A stretch of 64,000 bases of DNA from Salidesulfovibrio onnuriiensis (GTDB lineage: Bacteria; Desulfobacterota; Desulfovibrionia; Desulfovibrionales; Desulfovibrionaceae), in assembly GCF_008001235.1 (NCBI RefSeq), contig NZ_CP040751.1:417001-481000 (forward strand), in the 5' to 3' direction. The position numbers and the translations under genes were made by a program. Position 1 is the stretch's first letter, and every line of letters begins with the position of its first letter. Below the pieces are notes generated by a model. It had not been told where the DNA came from and did not search any database. It saw only the letters and a list, made by a program, of their open reading frames with translations. Of this stretch, positions 1 to 8,460 are shown in pieces.

Positions 1-712
1 GCCAGTGCCCCTGGGTGGCGATGAGCACCGAGGCGACCACGGCCAGGGTGGCCCCCAGGCGGAAGGAGCGGCCAAAGAAGTCGGCCTCGCTCTTGCGGTA
101 CAGGTGCCAGGCCGAGATGCCCAGGACAAAGAAGGCCGCCACACAGAAGCCGCCGAGGATGGTGTGCATGAACTGCTGCCAGGCAAAGGGGTTGGTGACC
201 ACGGCCATGAAGTCGTCCAGCTCGGCGCGGCCGTTGCGCAGCACGTAGCCCAGCGGGTTCTGCATGAAACCGTTGGCGATGATGATCCACACGGCGGACA
301 GGTTGGATGCGCCCGCCACACACCAGGCCGCGATCATGTGCGCCCGGGGCGAAAGGCGGTTCCAGCCGAAGTGCCAAACGCCGATGAAAGTGGATTCAAG
401 AAAGAAGGCCGCCGTGGCCTCGATGGCCAGCAGGGAGCCGAAGATGTCCCCCACGTAGGCGGAGTAGCCCGCCCAGTTGGTGCCGAACTGGAACTCCAGG
501 GTGATGCCGGTGACCACGCCCAGGGCGAAGTTGACCAGAAAGAGCTTTCCCCAGAACTGGGCCATACGCCGGTACACTTCCTTGCCCGTGCGCACAAAGG
601 CCGTTTCCATGCAGGCGATGAGCACGGAAAGGCCGAGCGTGAGCGGGACGAAGATGAAGTGGAAGGCCGTGGCCGCAGCGAATTGCAGCCTCGAGAGCAT
701 CAACGCGTCCAT
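1..712 (-). CDS. cydA: cytochrome bd ubiquinol oxidase subunit I, N-terminal part (runs off window)
   Basis: Subunit I of cytochrome bd, the membrane quinol:O2 oxidoreductase that gives sulfate reducers O2 tolerance. Only about 237 residues are visible; the C-terminal part lies beyond position 1. The start reads SRLQFAAATAFHFIFVPLT, with the conserved His at residue 18 (heme b595 ligand in E. coli). KLFLVNFALGVVTGITLEFQ, FGTNWAGYSAYVGDIFG and the Trp/Asn-rich segment NGFMQNPLGYVLRN are family hallmarks. At least five hydrophobic helices are seen. The ATG at 712 is preceded by AAGGGGG at a good distance. It is the first gene of its transcript; cydB would be expected beyond the edge. Seen: motifs and start. 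Inferred: function and cydB. Confidence 0.93.
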   Translation of the reverse strand, partial: MDALMLSRLQFAAATAFHFIFVPLTLGLSVLIACMETAFVRTGKEVYRRMAQFWGKLFLVNFALGVVTGITLEFQFGTNWAGYSAYVGDIFGSLLAIEATAAFFLESTFIGVWHFGWNRLSPRAHMIAAWCVAGASNLSAVWIIIANGFMQNPLGYVLRNGRAELDDFMAVVTNPFAWQQFMHTILGGFCVAAFFVLGISAWHLYRKSEADFFGRSFRLGATLAVVASVLIATQGHW

Positions 713-793
713 ACAATCCCCCTTGAAAATATTTTTGTCTCTATATGCCTGAATTTCAGTTTTTGCGCCAGCCGAAAACTCAATTTCCCGGGT

Positions 794-838
794 AGAATAC
801 GTCTTTCTGATCTAAAATCAATAAAAATTATCATTACT
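794..838 (-). promoter_or_regulatory. candidate cydA promoter with Fur/PerR-like box
   Basis: On the minus strand a -35 TTGATT (821-816) and -10 TATTCT (799-794) are 16 bases apart and face cydA. Immediately upstream and overlapping the -35 is AGTAATGATAATTTTTATT (838-820), which matches the classical 19-base Fur consensus at 14 positions by eye. A Fur-family protein (Fur or PerR) could therefore control the oxidase. The match is good in the left half and weak in the right half. Confidence 0.35.
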
Positions 839-860
839 AATAAATAGACATGGGGTGGAG

Positions 861-887
861 GGAAAAGAAAAGGCCCCTTTCGGGGCC
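861..887 (-). terminator. intrinsic terminator of the glycosyltransferase operon
   Basis: GGCCCC-TTTC-GGGGCC hairpin (872-887). Read on the minus strand it is followed by TTTTCTTTTCC. It lies just past the stop of the gene ending at 899. Confidence 0.8.
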
Positions 888-898
888 GGAAGAAATGG

Positions 899-2053
899 CT
901 ATGAAATGATTGTCCGAAGAAGCCGGGCGGTGTTGGCCGCGCCGTCCAAGTCGATGGATTTGCCTGTCGGCCCCCGGCCCAGCCCGGCGATCATCTTTTG
1001 CGCCACGACGTCCGGGTTGAGATTGCCGGGATCGAGCACGGTCAGCAGGCCCATCTTCTCCAGGCGTTCGGCGCGCATGCGCTGCTCGCGGTTCTGGTCA
1101 AAGGGCATGACCAGCCCAAAGGTGGAGGCGGCCAGCAGGTTCATGGTCGTGTTGTACCCGGCCAGGCTCACGGACAGGGCGGCCGCTGCGATGTATGCGG
1201 GAAAGCGGTCCGTGAACCGTTCCACCATGGCCCGGTCCATGCCTTCCGCCTTGGCGCGCAGGGCCGCATAATCCGTTTCCGGGGCATAGGGCCCGGTGAA
1301 CAGGCAGAGCCGGTGCGGGTACTCCCGGCCGATGCGGCGCGAGGCCTCCAGGGTCGCGTGCAGCAGTTCCTGGCCCACGCTGCCTCCACCCGCGCTGGCC
1401 ACCACCAGGGGCGCATCCCCCAGTCCCAGTTCCCGCGCCAGCGCCCTGCCCTGCTCCGGGTCGGACCGGGGGGCCACATACCCGGTGTAGTGGACGGGAA
1501 TGGTTATGTCCCCGGCCGCGGGAAAGGTTTCCTCGAGCCTGACCAGCCCTGGGTCGGCATGCACCAGCAGGGCGTGGAACAGCGGATTGAGCGTCCCCAG
1601 CACCCGGGTCTCGAACCTGGCCTGATTCGGCTTTTCCACCAGGATGTCGCGCAGGCTGCACACGCTCTTGCACGCGCCGTATTTTCCCGCCCGCACGTTT
1701 TCCAGGATGGGCAATAGCTCGAACTTGAACTTGTTGCGGCCGAACGGGAAAAGCTCCACCAGAAAAATATCGGGCCGCTCGCGCTCCATGAGCTCCAGGA
1801 ACAACCCCTTGCGGCGCGCCAGGACCTCGTCCACGTCCGCCCCCGGCTCCACCGGGATGAACCGGCTGAACTCCTCGTCCATCATCAGGCCGGGCAGCCG
1901 GTAGCGGGTGGCGTGGTCCGGCAGGTCCAGGTCCACCTCGGCCCCGCCCGTGACAAAAACGACCTCATGGCCCCTGAGCGCCCGGACGATCTCCAGACTG
2001 CGGAACAGATGGCCCACGCCGAGCACGTGCTGGCTGTAGAAGACGATTTTCAT
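899..2053 (-). CDS. glycosyltransferase, MurG/GT28-like fold (COG4671 type)
   Basis: A 384-residue two-domain GT-B protein. The N-terminal Rossmann domain opens with VLGVGHLFRSLEIVRAL (10-26), the pattern seen in predicted glycosyltransferases that scan for nucleotide-sugar acceptors. The C-terminal nucleotide-sugar domain has SAGGGSVGQELL (220-231), SLAGYNTTMNLLA (296-308) and MPFDQNREQRMRAERL (316-331), as in MurG-like enzymes. No signal peptide or membrane span, so cytoplasmic. It is the last gene of a tight operon, starting one base after the phosphatase stop. The sugar and acceptor cannot be read from sequence; envelope or exopolysaccharide work is an inference from its GT4 partner. Confidence 0.8.
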   Translation of the reverse strand: MKIVFYSQHVLGVGHLFRSLEIVRALRGHEVVFVTGGAEVDLDLPDHATRYRLPGLMMDEEFSRFIPVEPGADVDEVLARRKGLFLELMERERPDIFLVELFPFGRNKFKFELLPILENVRAGKYGACKSVCSLRDILVEKPNQARFETRVLGTLNPLFHALLVHADPGLVRLEETFPAAGDITIPVHYTGYVAPRSDPEQGRALARELGLGDAPLVVASAGGGSVGQELLHATLEASRRIGREYPHRLCLFTGPYAPETDYAALRAKAEGMDRAMVERFTDRFPAYIAAAALSVSLAGYNTTMNLLAASTFGLVMPFDQNREQRMRAERLEKMGLLTVLDPGNLNPDVVAQKMIAGLGRGPTGKSIDLDGAANTARLLRTIIS

Positions 2054-2054
2054 G

Positions 2055-2660
2055 TCAGAATTCCAGGTTCAGTTGGCGCACGGCCAGTTCCCCGTCCGCG
2101 CAGACCAGATGGTGCAGCCGGTAGTCCTTGCTGATGGGCCGTTTCTCGTCCGGAATGAAGTCCATGCCCAGGAGCTTGTAGGCCAGCACGCGCAGCACGC
2201 CGTTATGGGTTGTCACCAGGATGCGCTTGCCCGCATGGGCTTTCGCGGCGTCGTGCAGGGCCTCGGCCGCCCGATCAAAGACCTGCTGCCGGTCCTCGCC
2301 GTTGGGCGGCCTGAACCCGTACCCCTGGTTCTCCAGGGCGCGCACCGTGTCGCGCATGGCCCGCAGGTCCGCCACATACAGTCCGGTCCAGTCGCCCCAG
2401 TGCTGCTCGCGCAGGCGCGCGTCCTCCAGCACGGGCACGTCCAGGCGTTCGTTGACCAGTTCGGAGGTCTGTCTGGCCCGTAGCATATCGCTGGTCAGGA
2501 TCAGGTCGATGTCGCGCAGTTCCGGGGAAGCCCCCCAGTTCCGGGCCATGTCGATGCCCTCCAGGGCGAGCGGGGTGTCGGTCTGGCCCTGGATGCGGCG
2601 CTGCTGGTTCCACTCGGTGCGGGCATGGCGCATGAGAATGAAGTGTGTTTCCATGGTCAT
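2055..2660 (-). CDS. histidine phosphatase family protein
   Basis: A 201-residue phosphoglycerate-mutase-like phosphatase. The phospho-accepting motif RHART is at residues 11-15, followed by EWN. SDMLRARQT (58-66) supplies the second arginine, REQHWGDW (84-91) the acid/base Glu, and THNG (151-154) the second catalytic His. Length fits CobC/GpmB-type enzymes, but no cobalamin gene is nearby. Its start overlaps the upstream GT4 stop by four bases (ATGA), so translation is probably coupled. In this context it may remove a phosphate from a sugar or lipid-linked intermediate; the substrate is unknown. Confidence 0.85.
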   Translation of the reverse strand: MTMETHFILMRHARTEWNQQRRIQGQTDTPLALEGIDMARNWGASPELRDIDLILTSDMLRARQTSELVNERLDVPVLEDARLREQHWGDWTGLYVADLRAMRDTVRALENQGYGFRPPNGEDRQQVFDRAAEALHDAAKAHAGKRILVTTHNGVLRVLAYKLLGMDFIPDEKRPISKDYRLHHLVCADGELAVRQLNLEF

Positions 2661-3763
2661 CCATTATACACGATTTTAGTCATGATGTGTTCCACGGGCT
2701 TGCAGGTGATCCGCAGGTCGTGCTCCTCGCGCACGTATTCGGCGGCCTGGGAGCCCAGCCGGGTGCGCAGGCCGCCGTCGGCCACAATCCGGTCCAGGGC
2801 CTCGGTGAAATCCTGGGGCGTGTTGGGGGAAATAAGACCGGAGTGCTCATGCCTGACGACCTGGGGCGCGCCCTCGTCGTTGGTGGCCACGACGGGCACC
2901 CCGCAGGACTGGGCCTCCAGGTAGACCATGCCGATGCTCTCCTCCAGGCCCGGAAAGGCGAACACGTCGCCGGCGCTGTAGAACCTGGTCATGTCCTCGC
3001 GCGGCACGGCTCCCAGGAAAAGGACCGCATCGCTAAGCTGCTCCCTGGCGCGGGTTTCCAGGTCGGGGCGCAGCGGCCCGTCCCCGGCGATGACCAGTAA
3101 AACATCCCGGCCCCGCCGTTGGATCTCGGCGCAGGCGTCCATGGTCCAGCGCAATCCCTCGGCCTTGACCCCGGCCCGCATCATGGCCGCCGTGCAGATG
3201 ACGACCCTGTCCCGCGCGCCCCATGCCCGGCGCAGTTGCTCGCGGCCCTGCTCGTCGCGCATGAATTCCCCGGGCCGGAACCCGGGCCTGACCATGCTGT
3301 ATTTTCCCGGGGGCAGCAGCCAGCCGGCGGTCTCGAAATAGGGGAGCTTGTTGCAGAAGACATGGTCGGCCGCCAACATGGCGCGGCGGTTGAGCCAGTG
3401 CCCGGCCAGGGTCCTCACCGCCCGGGCCCGCTTCGGGGCGTAGGAGGCCGAAAACAGGAAATAGGGAAGGCCGAGCTGCCGGGCAATGGCCGGGCCGAAC
3501 ACGTCCGGCACCTTGTAGTAGGAGCTGTAGGTCAGCACGCAGTCCGCGTTTTTCGCCCGCTCGACCATCCGGTCCAGGGCCCTGAACGCGGCGCGCCAGC
3601 GCCAGGGCCGCCAGTAGATCCACTTGGCCGGGAAGTGCGGCAACACGTCCACCTCGTGCCCCAGGTCCTCCAGGGCGGCCTTGAGGTCCGCGGCAATGGT
3701 CACGTCCCCGGACGGGCGCGGGTTGTCCAGGGGCTTGAAGGGCAGGCAATAGGCGATTTTCAT
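2657..3763 (-). CDS. glycosyltransferase family 4 protein
   Basis: A 368-residue GT-B retaining glycosyltransferase. The N-terminal acceptor domain starts MKIAYCLPFKPLDNPRPSG, with the Gly-rich loop typical of GT4. The donor-binding domain has VVICTAAMMRAGVKAEG and the hallmark EESIGMVYLEAQSCGVPVVA (E-x7-E), followed by NDEGAPQVV. No membrane segment. It is the first gene of the three-gene minus-strand operon with the phosphatase and the GT28-like enzyme. The AT-rich region 3764-3960 holds its promoter and is shared with the divergent amtB. Substrate unknown. Confidence 0.87.
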   Translation of the reverse strand: MKIAYCLPFKPLDNPRPSGDVTIAADLKAALEDLGHEVDVLPHFPAKWIYWRPWRWRAAFRALDRMVERAKNADCVLTYSSYYKVPDVFGPAIARQLGLPYFLFSASYAPKRARAVRTLAGHWLNRRAMLAADHVFCNKLPYFETAGWLLPPGKYSMVRPGFRPGEFMRDEQGREQLRRAWGARDRVVICTAAMMRAGVKAEGLRWTMDACAEIQRRGRDVLLVIAGDGPLRPDLETRAREQLSDAVLFLGAVPREDMTRFYSAGDVFAFPGLEESIGMVYLEAQSCGVPVVATNDEGAPQVVRHEHSGLISPNTPQDFTEALDRIVADGGLRTRLGSQAAEYVREEHDLRITCKPVEHIMTKIVYNG

Positions 3764-3966
3764 GCTTCTCGGGCCGGTTGCGGGTTATTGTTCTATCATG
3801 AGGCTTTTGCCCGCCCCCCGCAAGAGGGGGAATCCGCCTCGTGCCTTCGGCGCATTGGCTCATATCAAAATTGACAAAATCGTATATAACAAGAAAAAAT
3901 TGGCAAGATTGTTAATTTCAATACTGCTTAAAATGTAAAAATCAAGGAATATCAATCGAAATAGAA

Positions 3967-3982
3967 TGGCATCAGGTTTGCA
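3967..3982 (+). promoter_or_regulatory. sigma-54 (-24/-12) promoter of amtB
   Basis: TGGCATCAGGTTTGCA has the GG and GC dinucleotides exactly ten bases apart (GG 3968-3969, GC 3980-3981) and near-consensus TGGCA and TTGCA boxes. The predicted start is around 3993. This leaves only a dozen bases before the ATG at 4006, with the Shine-Dalgarno GGAGG (3995-3999) almost at the transcript 5' end. Sigma-54 control fits an ammonium transporter. No clear NtrC enhancer palindrome was found upstream. Confidence 0.75.
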
Positions 3983-4005
3983 TTTGGCGTTTTCGGAGGT
4001 TGCAA

Positions 4006-5208
4006 ATGAATCCAGTAGATAACGCTTTCATTCTCATCTGCGCGGCCCTGGTCATGTTCATGACCCCCGGCTTGGCGCTCTTCTACGGCGGTCTTGTCAG
4101 AAACAAGAACGTCCTGTCCACCGTCATGCACAGCTTCATGATGCTGGGCCTGGCCTCGGTCCTGTGGGCCGTGGTCGGGTATTCCCTTTCCTTCGGCAGC
4201 GACATCGGCGGCCTTATCGGCGGCATGGACTTCGCCTTTCTCAAGGGCGTGGGCATGGGCGTCGAGGGCTCCCCGGCGGACAACCTGCCGCACCTGACGT
4301 TCATGATCTTCCAGTGCATGTTCGCGGTCATCACCCCGGCGCTCATTTCCGGCGCCTTTGCCGAACGCATGAAGTTCTCGGGCTTCATGGTCTTTTCCGC
4401 GATCTGGCTGCTGCTGGTCTACGCCCCCATGTGCCACTGGGTCTGGGGCGGCGGCTGGATGGGCGAAATGGGCGCGCTCGACTTCGCGGGCGGGGCCGTG
4501 GTGCACATGAGCTCGGGGGCGGCCGCCCTGGCCTGCGCCCTGCTGCTGGGCAAGCGCAAGGGCTACGGCCGCGAGCCGTTCATCCCACACAACCTGCCCA
4601 TGACCATCCTGGGCGCGGGCATCCTGTGGTTCGGCTGGTTCGGCTTCAACGCCGGTTCGGCCCTGGCCGCGGATGGCCTGGCTGCCAACGCCTTCGTGAC
4701 CACGCACATGGCCACGGCGGCTGCGGCGCTGAGCTGGATCGTCGCGGAATGGGTCCACGGCGGCAAGGCCACCACCCTGGGCGCGGCCTCGGGCGCCGTG
4801 GCCGGCTTGGTGGCCATCACCCCGGCTGCCGGTTTCGTCACCCCCATGGCGGCCATCGTCATCGGCCTCATTGCGGGCGTGCTCTGCTTCGGCGGCATCA
4901 TGCTCAAGAACCGGTTCGGCTATGACGACGCCCTGGACGTGGTCGGCATCCACGGCCTGGGCGGGACCTTCGGCGCGCTGGCCACCGGAGTGTTCGCCAG
5001 CATCGGGGCCGAGGGGCTGTTCATGGGCAACGCCCACCAGCTCTGGGTCCAGTTCGTATCCGTGGTGGCCACCTGGGGCTACTGCTTCATCATGACCGTC
5101 GTCATTTTCAAGGCCGTGGACTTCATCATCGGCATGCGTCCCTCCGAAGAGGACGAAGTGCGCGGTCTGGACGTGACCCAGCACAGCGAAACGGGTTATC
5201 AGTTGTAA
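4006..5208 (+). CDS. amtB: ammonium transporter
   Basis: A 400-residue Amt/Rh channel that imports ammonium across the inner membrane. Eleven hydrophobic helices are expected; the first begins at residue 8 and no cleaved signal peptide is evident. The twin pore histidines are in VVHMSSGAAALA (H167) and GIHGLGGTFGALATGVF (H316). WFGFNAGSAL and PMCHWVWGGGWM are family signatures. The ATG at 4006 is chosen over an in-frame TTG at 4000 because CGGAGG ends six bases before it. The PII gene follows after 15 bases, the usual amtB-glnK pairing in which PII plugs the channel when nitrogen is plentiful. Confidence 0.96.
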   Translation: MNPVDNAFILICAALVMFMTPGLALFYGGLVRNKNVLSTVMHSFMMLGLASVLWAVVGYSLSFGSDIGGLIGGMDFAFLKGVGMGVEGSPADNLPHLTFMIFQCMFAVITPALISGAFAERMKFSGFMVFSAIWLLLVYAPMCHWVWGGGWMGEMGALDFAGGAVVHMSSGAAALACALLLGKRKGYGREPFIPHNLPMTILGAGILWFGWFGFNAGSALAADGLAANAFVTTHMATAAAALSWIVAEWVHGGKATTLGAASGAVAGLVAITPAAGFVTPMAAIVIGLIAGVLCFGGIMLKNRFGYDDALDVVGIHGLGGTFGALATGVFASIGAEGLFMGNAHQLWVQFVSVVATWGYCFIMTVVIFKAVDFIIGMRPSEEDEVRGLDVTQHSETGYQL

Positions 5209-5562
<354 letters not shown>

Positions 5563-5564
5563 GC

Positions 5565-5742
5565 CCCGGGGGAAGGCCGCTTCCCAGCCGCCACTGGGGC
5601 GTGCGGCCTTCCCGGGCCTCGACCATATTTCGCAGCCATCCCCCACCGGTTGCGAACCCCATGGAATCGGCAGGACACCCCCACCGTCCATCCGAAACCC
5701 CACTCTCCGGGCGGGCCGCAGCCCTCACACGGCGGCCCGCCC
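5565..5742 (+). other. two GC-rich hairpins between glnK and glnD
   Basis: First hairpin: GGAAGGCCGC (5571-5580) pairs with GCGGCCTTCC (5603-5612). Second: an 11-base perfect stem GGGCGGGCCGC (5709-5719) with GCGGCCCGCCC (5732-5742). Neither has a proper U-run. They may partly terminate or stabilise transcript ends, lowering glnD relative to amtB-glnK. The role is inferred. Confidence 0.45.
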
Positions 5743-5764
5743 AAGGGGGCGGGAGGGAATGAAA

Positions 5765-8395
5765 ATGAACGGCCCTGCAACGGCGGCAAACGCCACACAG
5801 ACATACGCCCGGGCCCGCAAGAGACTGCTGGACGGCCGCCGCGCAGGCGGGTTGCAGGGATTGCCCGGCGCCCTGGCGCACGCCACGGACGTCTATTTCA
5901 CCGACCGCCTCGGGGAGCTGGGGCACGGCCACGACCTGGAGGGCGTTCCCTATGTGCTGGCCGCCGTGGGCGGCTATGGCCGGAGCGAACTCTGCCCGGG
6001 TTCCGACATCGACCTGCTGCTGCTCTTCGAAAGCAGGATCCCCGAACAGGCCAGGGATTTCATCCGCGACATCGTCTACCCCCTCTGGGACCTGCGCCTG
6101 GACGTGGGCCACGGGGTGCGCACCGTGGCGGACTGCGTGTCCCTGTCCCGCGAGGACGGCAAGGTGCTGTCCTCCCTGCTGGACGCCCGCCCCCTGGCCG
6201 GGGACGCCGCCGTGCTCGGGACCTTTACCAAAACGTTCCGGGACAAGGTGCTGCACAGGCACACGGGCTCCTTTGCCGCCTGGCTCAGGGGGCACAACCT
6301 GGAGCGCGAGGCGCGGTACGGCGATTCCGGCGGCCTGCTGGAACCCGAGCTGAAAAACGGCCTGGGGGGCCTGCGCGACGCGCACCAGGTCATGTGGCTT
6401 TCCGCCGTGCAGGGCCGGACAGGGACCTCCCCGTTCCTGCCCCATGAGCTGGCCAGGCTGCGCGAGGACGTCCGCTTCCTGCTCCGCGTGCGCACGGCCC
6501 TGCATCTCCAGGCCCGACGCAAGATGGACAGACTCGTTTTCGACCTTCAGCCGAATATAGCCGAAACACTTGGCTTCCTGCCTTCCGAACACTCTCCGGA
6601 AAGCGCCGGACGGGCCGTGGAGTTCTTTCTTTCCCGCCTGCACCGGGCCATGAACCGCATCCTGGCCATGCGCGAGGCGCTCTTCCGGGAGGTCTACCCG
6701 GATTCCAAAACCGTGGCGCACCATGACAACGACCCGGCCACCAATGTGGAATGCGGGGCCTCGGGCCTGCGTTTCATCCGGCCGGACAGGGTGCGGGCCG
6801 AGCATGTGCTGGGCATATTCCTGCGCTGGGCGCGCCAGGGCGTGCCCCTGTCCTGGCAGGCCCGCCGGTTCGTCGCCGAAAACAGGGACCGCTTCGGCGC
6901 GGAGCTGGCGGACAGGCCCGAGGCCCTGGACATGCTGCTGGATATCTTCATGGCCGGGCACGGGGCCGCAGCCTCGCGCGGACTGGCCCAGACCGGGCTG
7001 CTGGCGGCCATCATCCCGGAGTTCGGACAGGTGCGCCATCTGGTGCAGTTCAACGACTTTCACGTGCACCCCGTGGGACGGCACACCCTGGAATGCATCG
7101 CCATGATCGCCGGACTTCTTGAAAAGGGCGGGGAAGGGGACGAAGACGGATGGGCCGGGGATATGGCCCGGATGCTCGAGCATCCGCAACGGCTGGTCCT
7201 GGCCGCCTTTTTCCACGACCTGGGCAAGCTGGAGAACGACCACTGCGCGGCGGGCGCGGAACTGGCCGAATCCGTGCTGGGCCGCTTCAACCGCCCCGAG
7301 GACGAAATCCGGGAGGTTGCCTTCCTGGTGCGTCACCACCTGCTCATCCCGGAGACGGCCACCCGCCGGGACCTGAGCGACGAAAACGTCATTGCCCGCG
7401 TGGCGGCCAGGGCCGGGAGCACGAACCGGCTGGACATGCTCTACCTGCTTTCCGTTGCCGACAGCAGGGCCACGGGGCCGCGCGCCTGGAACAACTGGAC
7501 CGCTTCGCTCTTTTCCGAGCTCTATGCCAAGGCCCGCTCATACATGACCCATGGCGAGCTGGCCGAGCCCCTCAGGGCCGAAAAGCTCATGAACACCTGG
7601 GACCGGGTCCGGGAACTGACCGACGGCAGGCATCCCGCGCCTTGGGTGGAGCGCACGCTGGAGGCCATGCCCCCGCGCGCCCTGTTCGCCCTGGATGCGG
7701 AGACCCTGGTGCGGCACATGGACCTGTGCGCCGAGCTGCTGGCAGCCGTGCGCGAGGACCGCATGCGCAAGCCCAGCCCCATGGGCGGCAAGGGGGTCAA
7801 CGTGCTGGACGCGCGCCCGGCAAAGGCCGGGGGGTGCTTCGAGGTCACCATCGCCGCCCTGGACCGGCCCGGTCTGTTCGCCACCCTGGCCGGGGCCCTG
7901 GCACTGCACAACCTGGACATCCTTTCCGCGGACATCTTCACCTGGGCCGACGGCATCGCCATGGACGTGTTCACCGTGGCCGAGCCCGAGGGCGCTCTCG
8001 TGCTGGACGAGGTCTGGGCCCGGGTGCGGCGCAGCATCATGTACGCCCTCACCGGCAAGCTGGACATCGAATCCCGGCTGGAGGACAAGCGCAACTCCCT
8101 GCTGGCCCCCAGGCGTTCCGCACCCAAGCTGCCGCCTTCCGTGAACATCGAAAACCGCTCCAGCGATTTTCACACGGTCATCGAGGTGGCCGCGCCCGAC
8201 CGCCAGGGACTGCTGCACGACCTGGCCCTGACCCTGAACCGCCAGGGCCTGAGCGTGGAGCTGGCCCGCATCACCACCATCGGCGGCCAGGCCGCGGACG
8301 TCTTTCACGTGCTGGACCGCGAGGGCATGAAGCTCACCGATTCCGAACGGATCGAATCGGTGCGCCAGGCGCTTTTCGACCGGGTCGCCGCCTGA
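5765..8395 (+). CDS. glnD: [protein-PII] uridylyltransferase / uridylyl-removing enzyme
   Basis: A bifunctional nitrogen sensor that uridylylates PII under nitrogen limitation and removes UMP when glutamine is high. About 876 residues, the usual GlnD size. Domains in order: nucleotidyltransferase with GGYGRSELCPGSDIDLLLLF (69-88); linker; HD domain with HTLECIAMI near 440 and FFHDLGKLENDH near 482; two ACT glutamine-sensing domains near 690 (ALDRPGLFATLAGALALHN) and 805 (APDRQGLLHDLALTLNRQG). ATG 5765 is eight bases after GGGAGG; an in-frame ATG at 5759 is too close to it. Part of the amtB-glnK-glnD group. Confidence 0.95.
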   Translation: MNGPATAANATQTYARARKRLLDGRRAGGLQGLPGALAHATDVYFTDRLGELGHGHDLEGVPYVLAAVGGYGRSELCPGSDIDLLLLFESRIPEQARDFIRDIVYPLWDLRLDVGHGVRTVADCVSLSREDGKVLSSLLDARPLAGDAAVLGTFTKTFRDKVLHRHTGSFAAWLRGHNLEREARYGDSGGLLEPELKNGLGGLRDAHQVMWLSAVQGRTGTSPFLPHELARLREDVRFLLRVRTALHLQARRKMDRLVFDLQPNIAETLGFLPSEHSPESAGRAVEFFLSRLHRAMNRILAMREALFREVYPDSKTVAHHDNDPATNVECGASGLRFIRPDRVRAEHVLGIFLRWARQGVPLSWQARRFVAENRDRFGAELADRPEALDMLLDIFMAGHGAAASRGLAQTGLLAAIIPEFGQVRHLVQFNDFHVHPVGRHTLECIAMIAGLLEKGGEGDEDGWAGDMARMLEHPQRLVLAAFFHDLGKLENDHCAAGAELAESVLGRFNRPEDEIREVAFLVRHHLLIPETATRRDLSDENVIARVAARAGSTNRLDMLYLLSVADSRATGPRAWNNWTASLFSELYAKARSYMTHGELAEPLRAEKLMNTWDRVRELTDGRHPAPWVERTLEAMPPRALFALDAETLVRHMDLCAELLAAVREDRMRKPSPMGGKGVNVLDARPAKAGGCFEVTIAALDRPGLFATLAGALALHNLDILSADIFTWADGIAMDVFTVAEPEGALVLDEVWARVRRSIMYALTGKLDIESRLEDKRNSLLAPRRSAPKLPPSVNIENRSSDFHTVIEVAAPDRQGLLHDLALTLNRQGLSVELARITTIGGQAADVFHVLDREGMKLTDSERIESVRQALFDRVAA

Positions 8396-8460
8396 GCGGC
8401 TTGCCCTTTGGCGGTTTCTCTGCCACACCTGTCCCACTGACATTTCCGGAGGTTGAATAC

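Noticed and set aside
7150-8460. Open plus-strand frame joined in front of asparaginase
   Set aside because: It is an out-of-frame reading of glnD; the true asparaginase start is ATG 8461 with a ribosome site.
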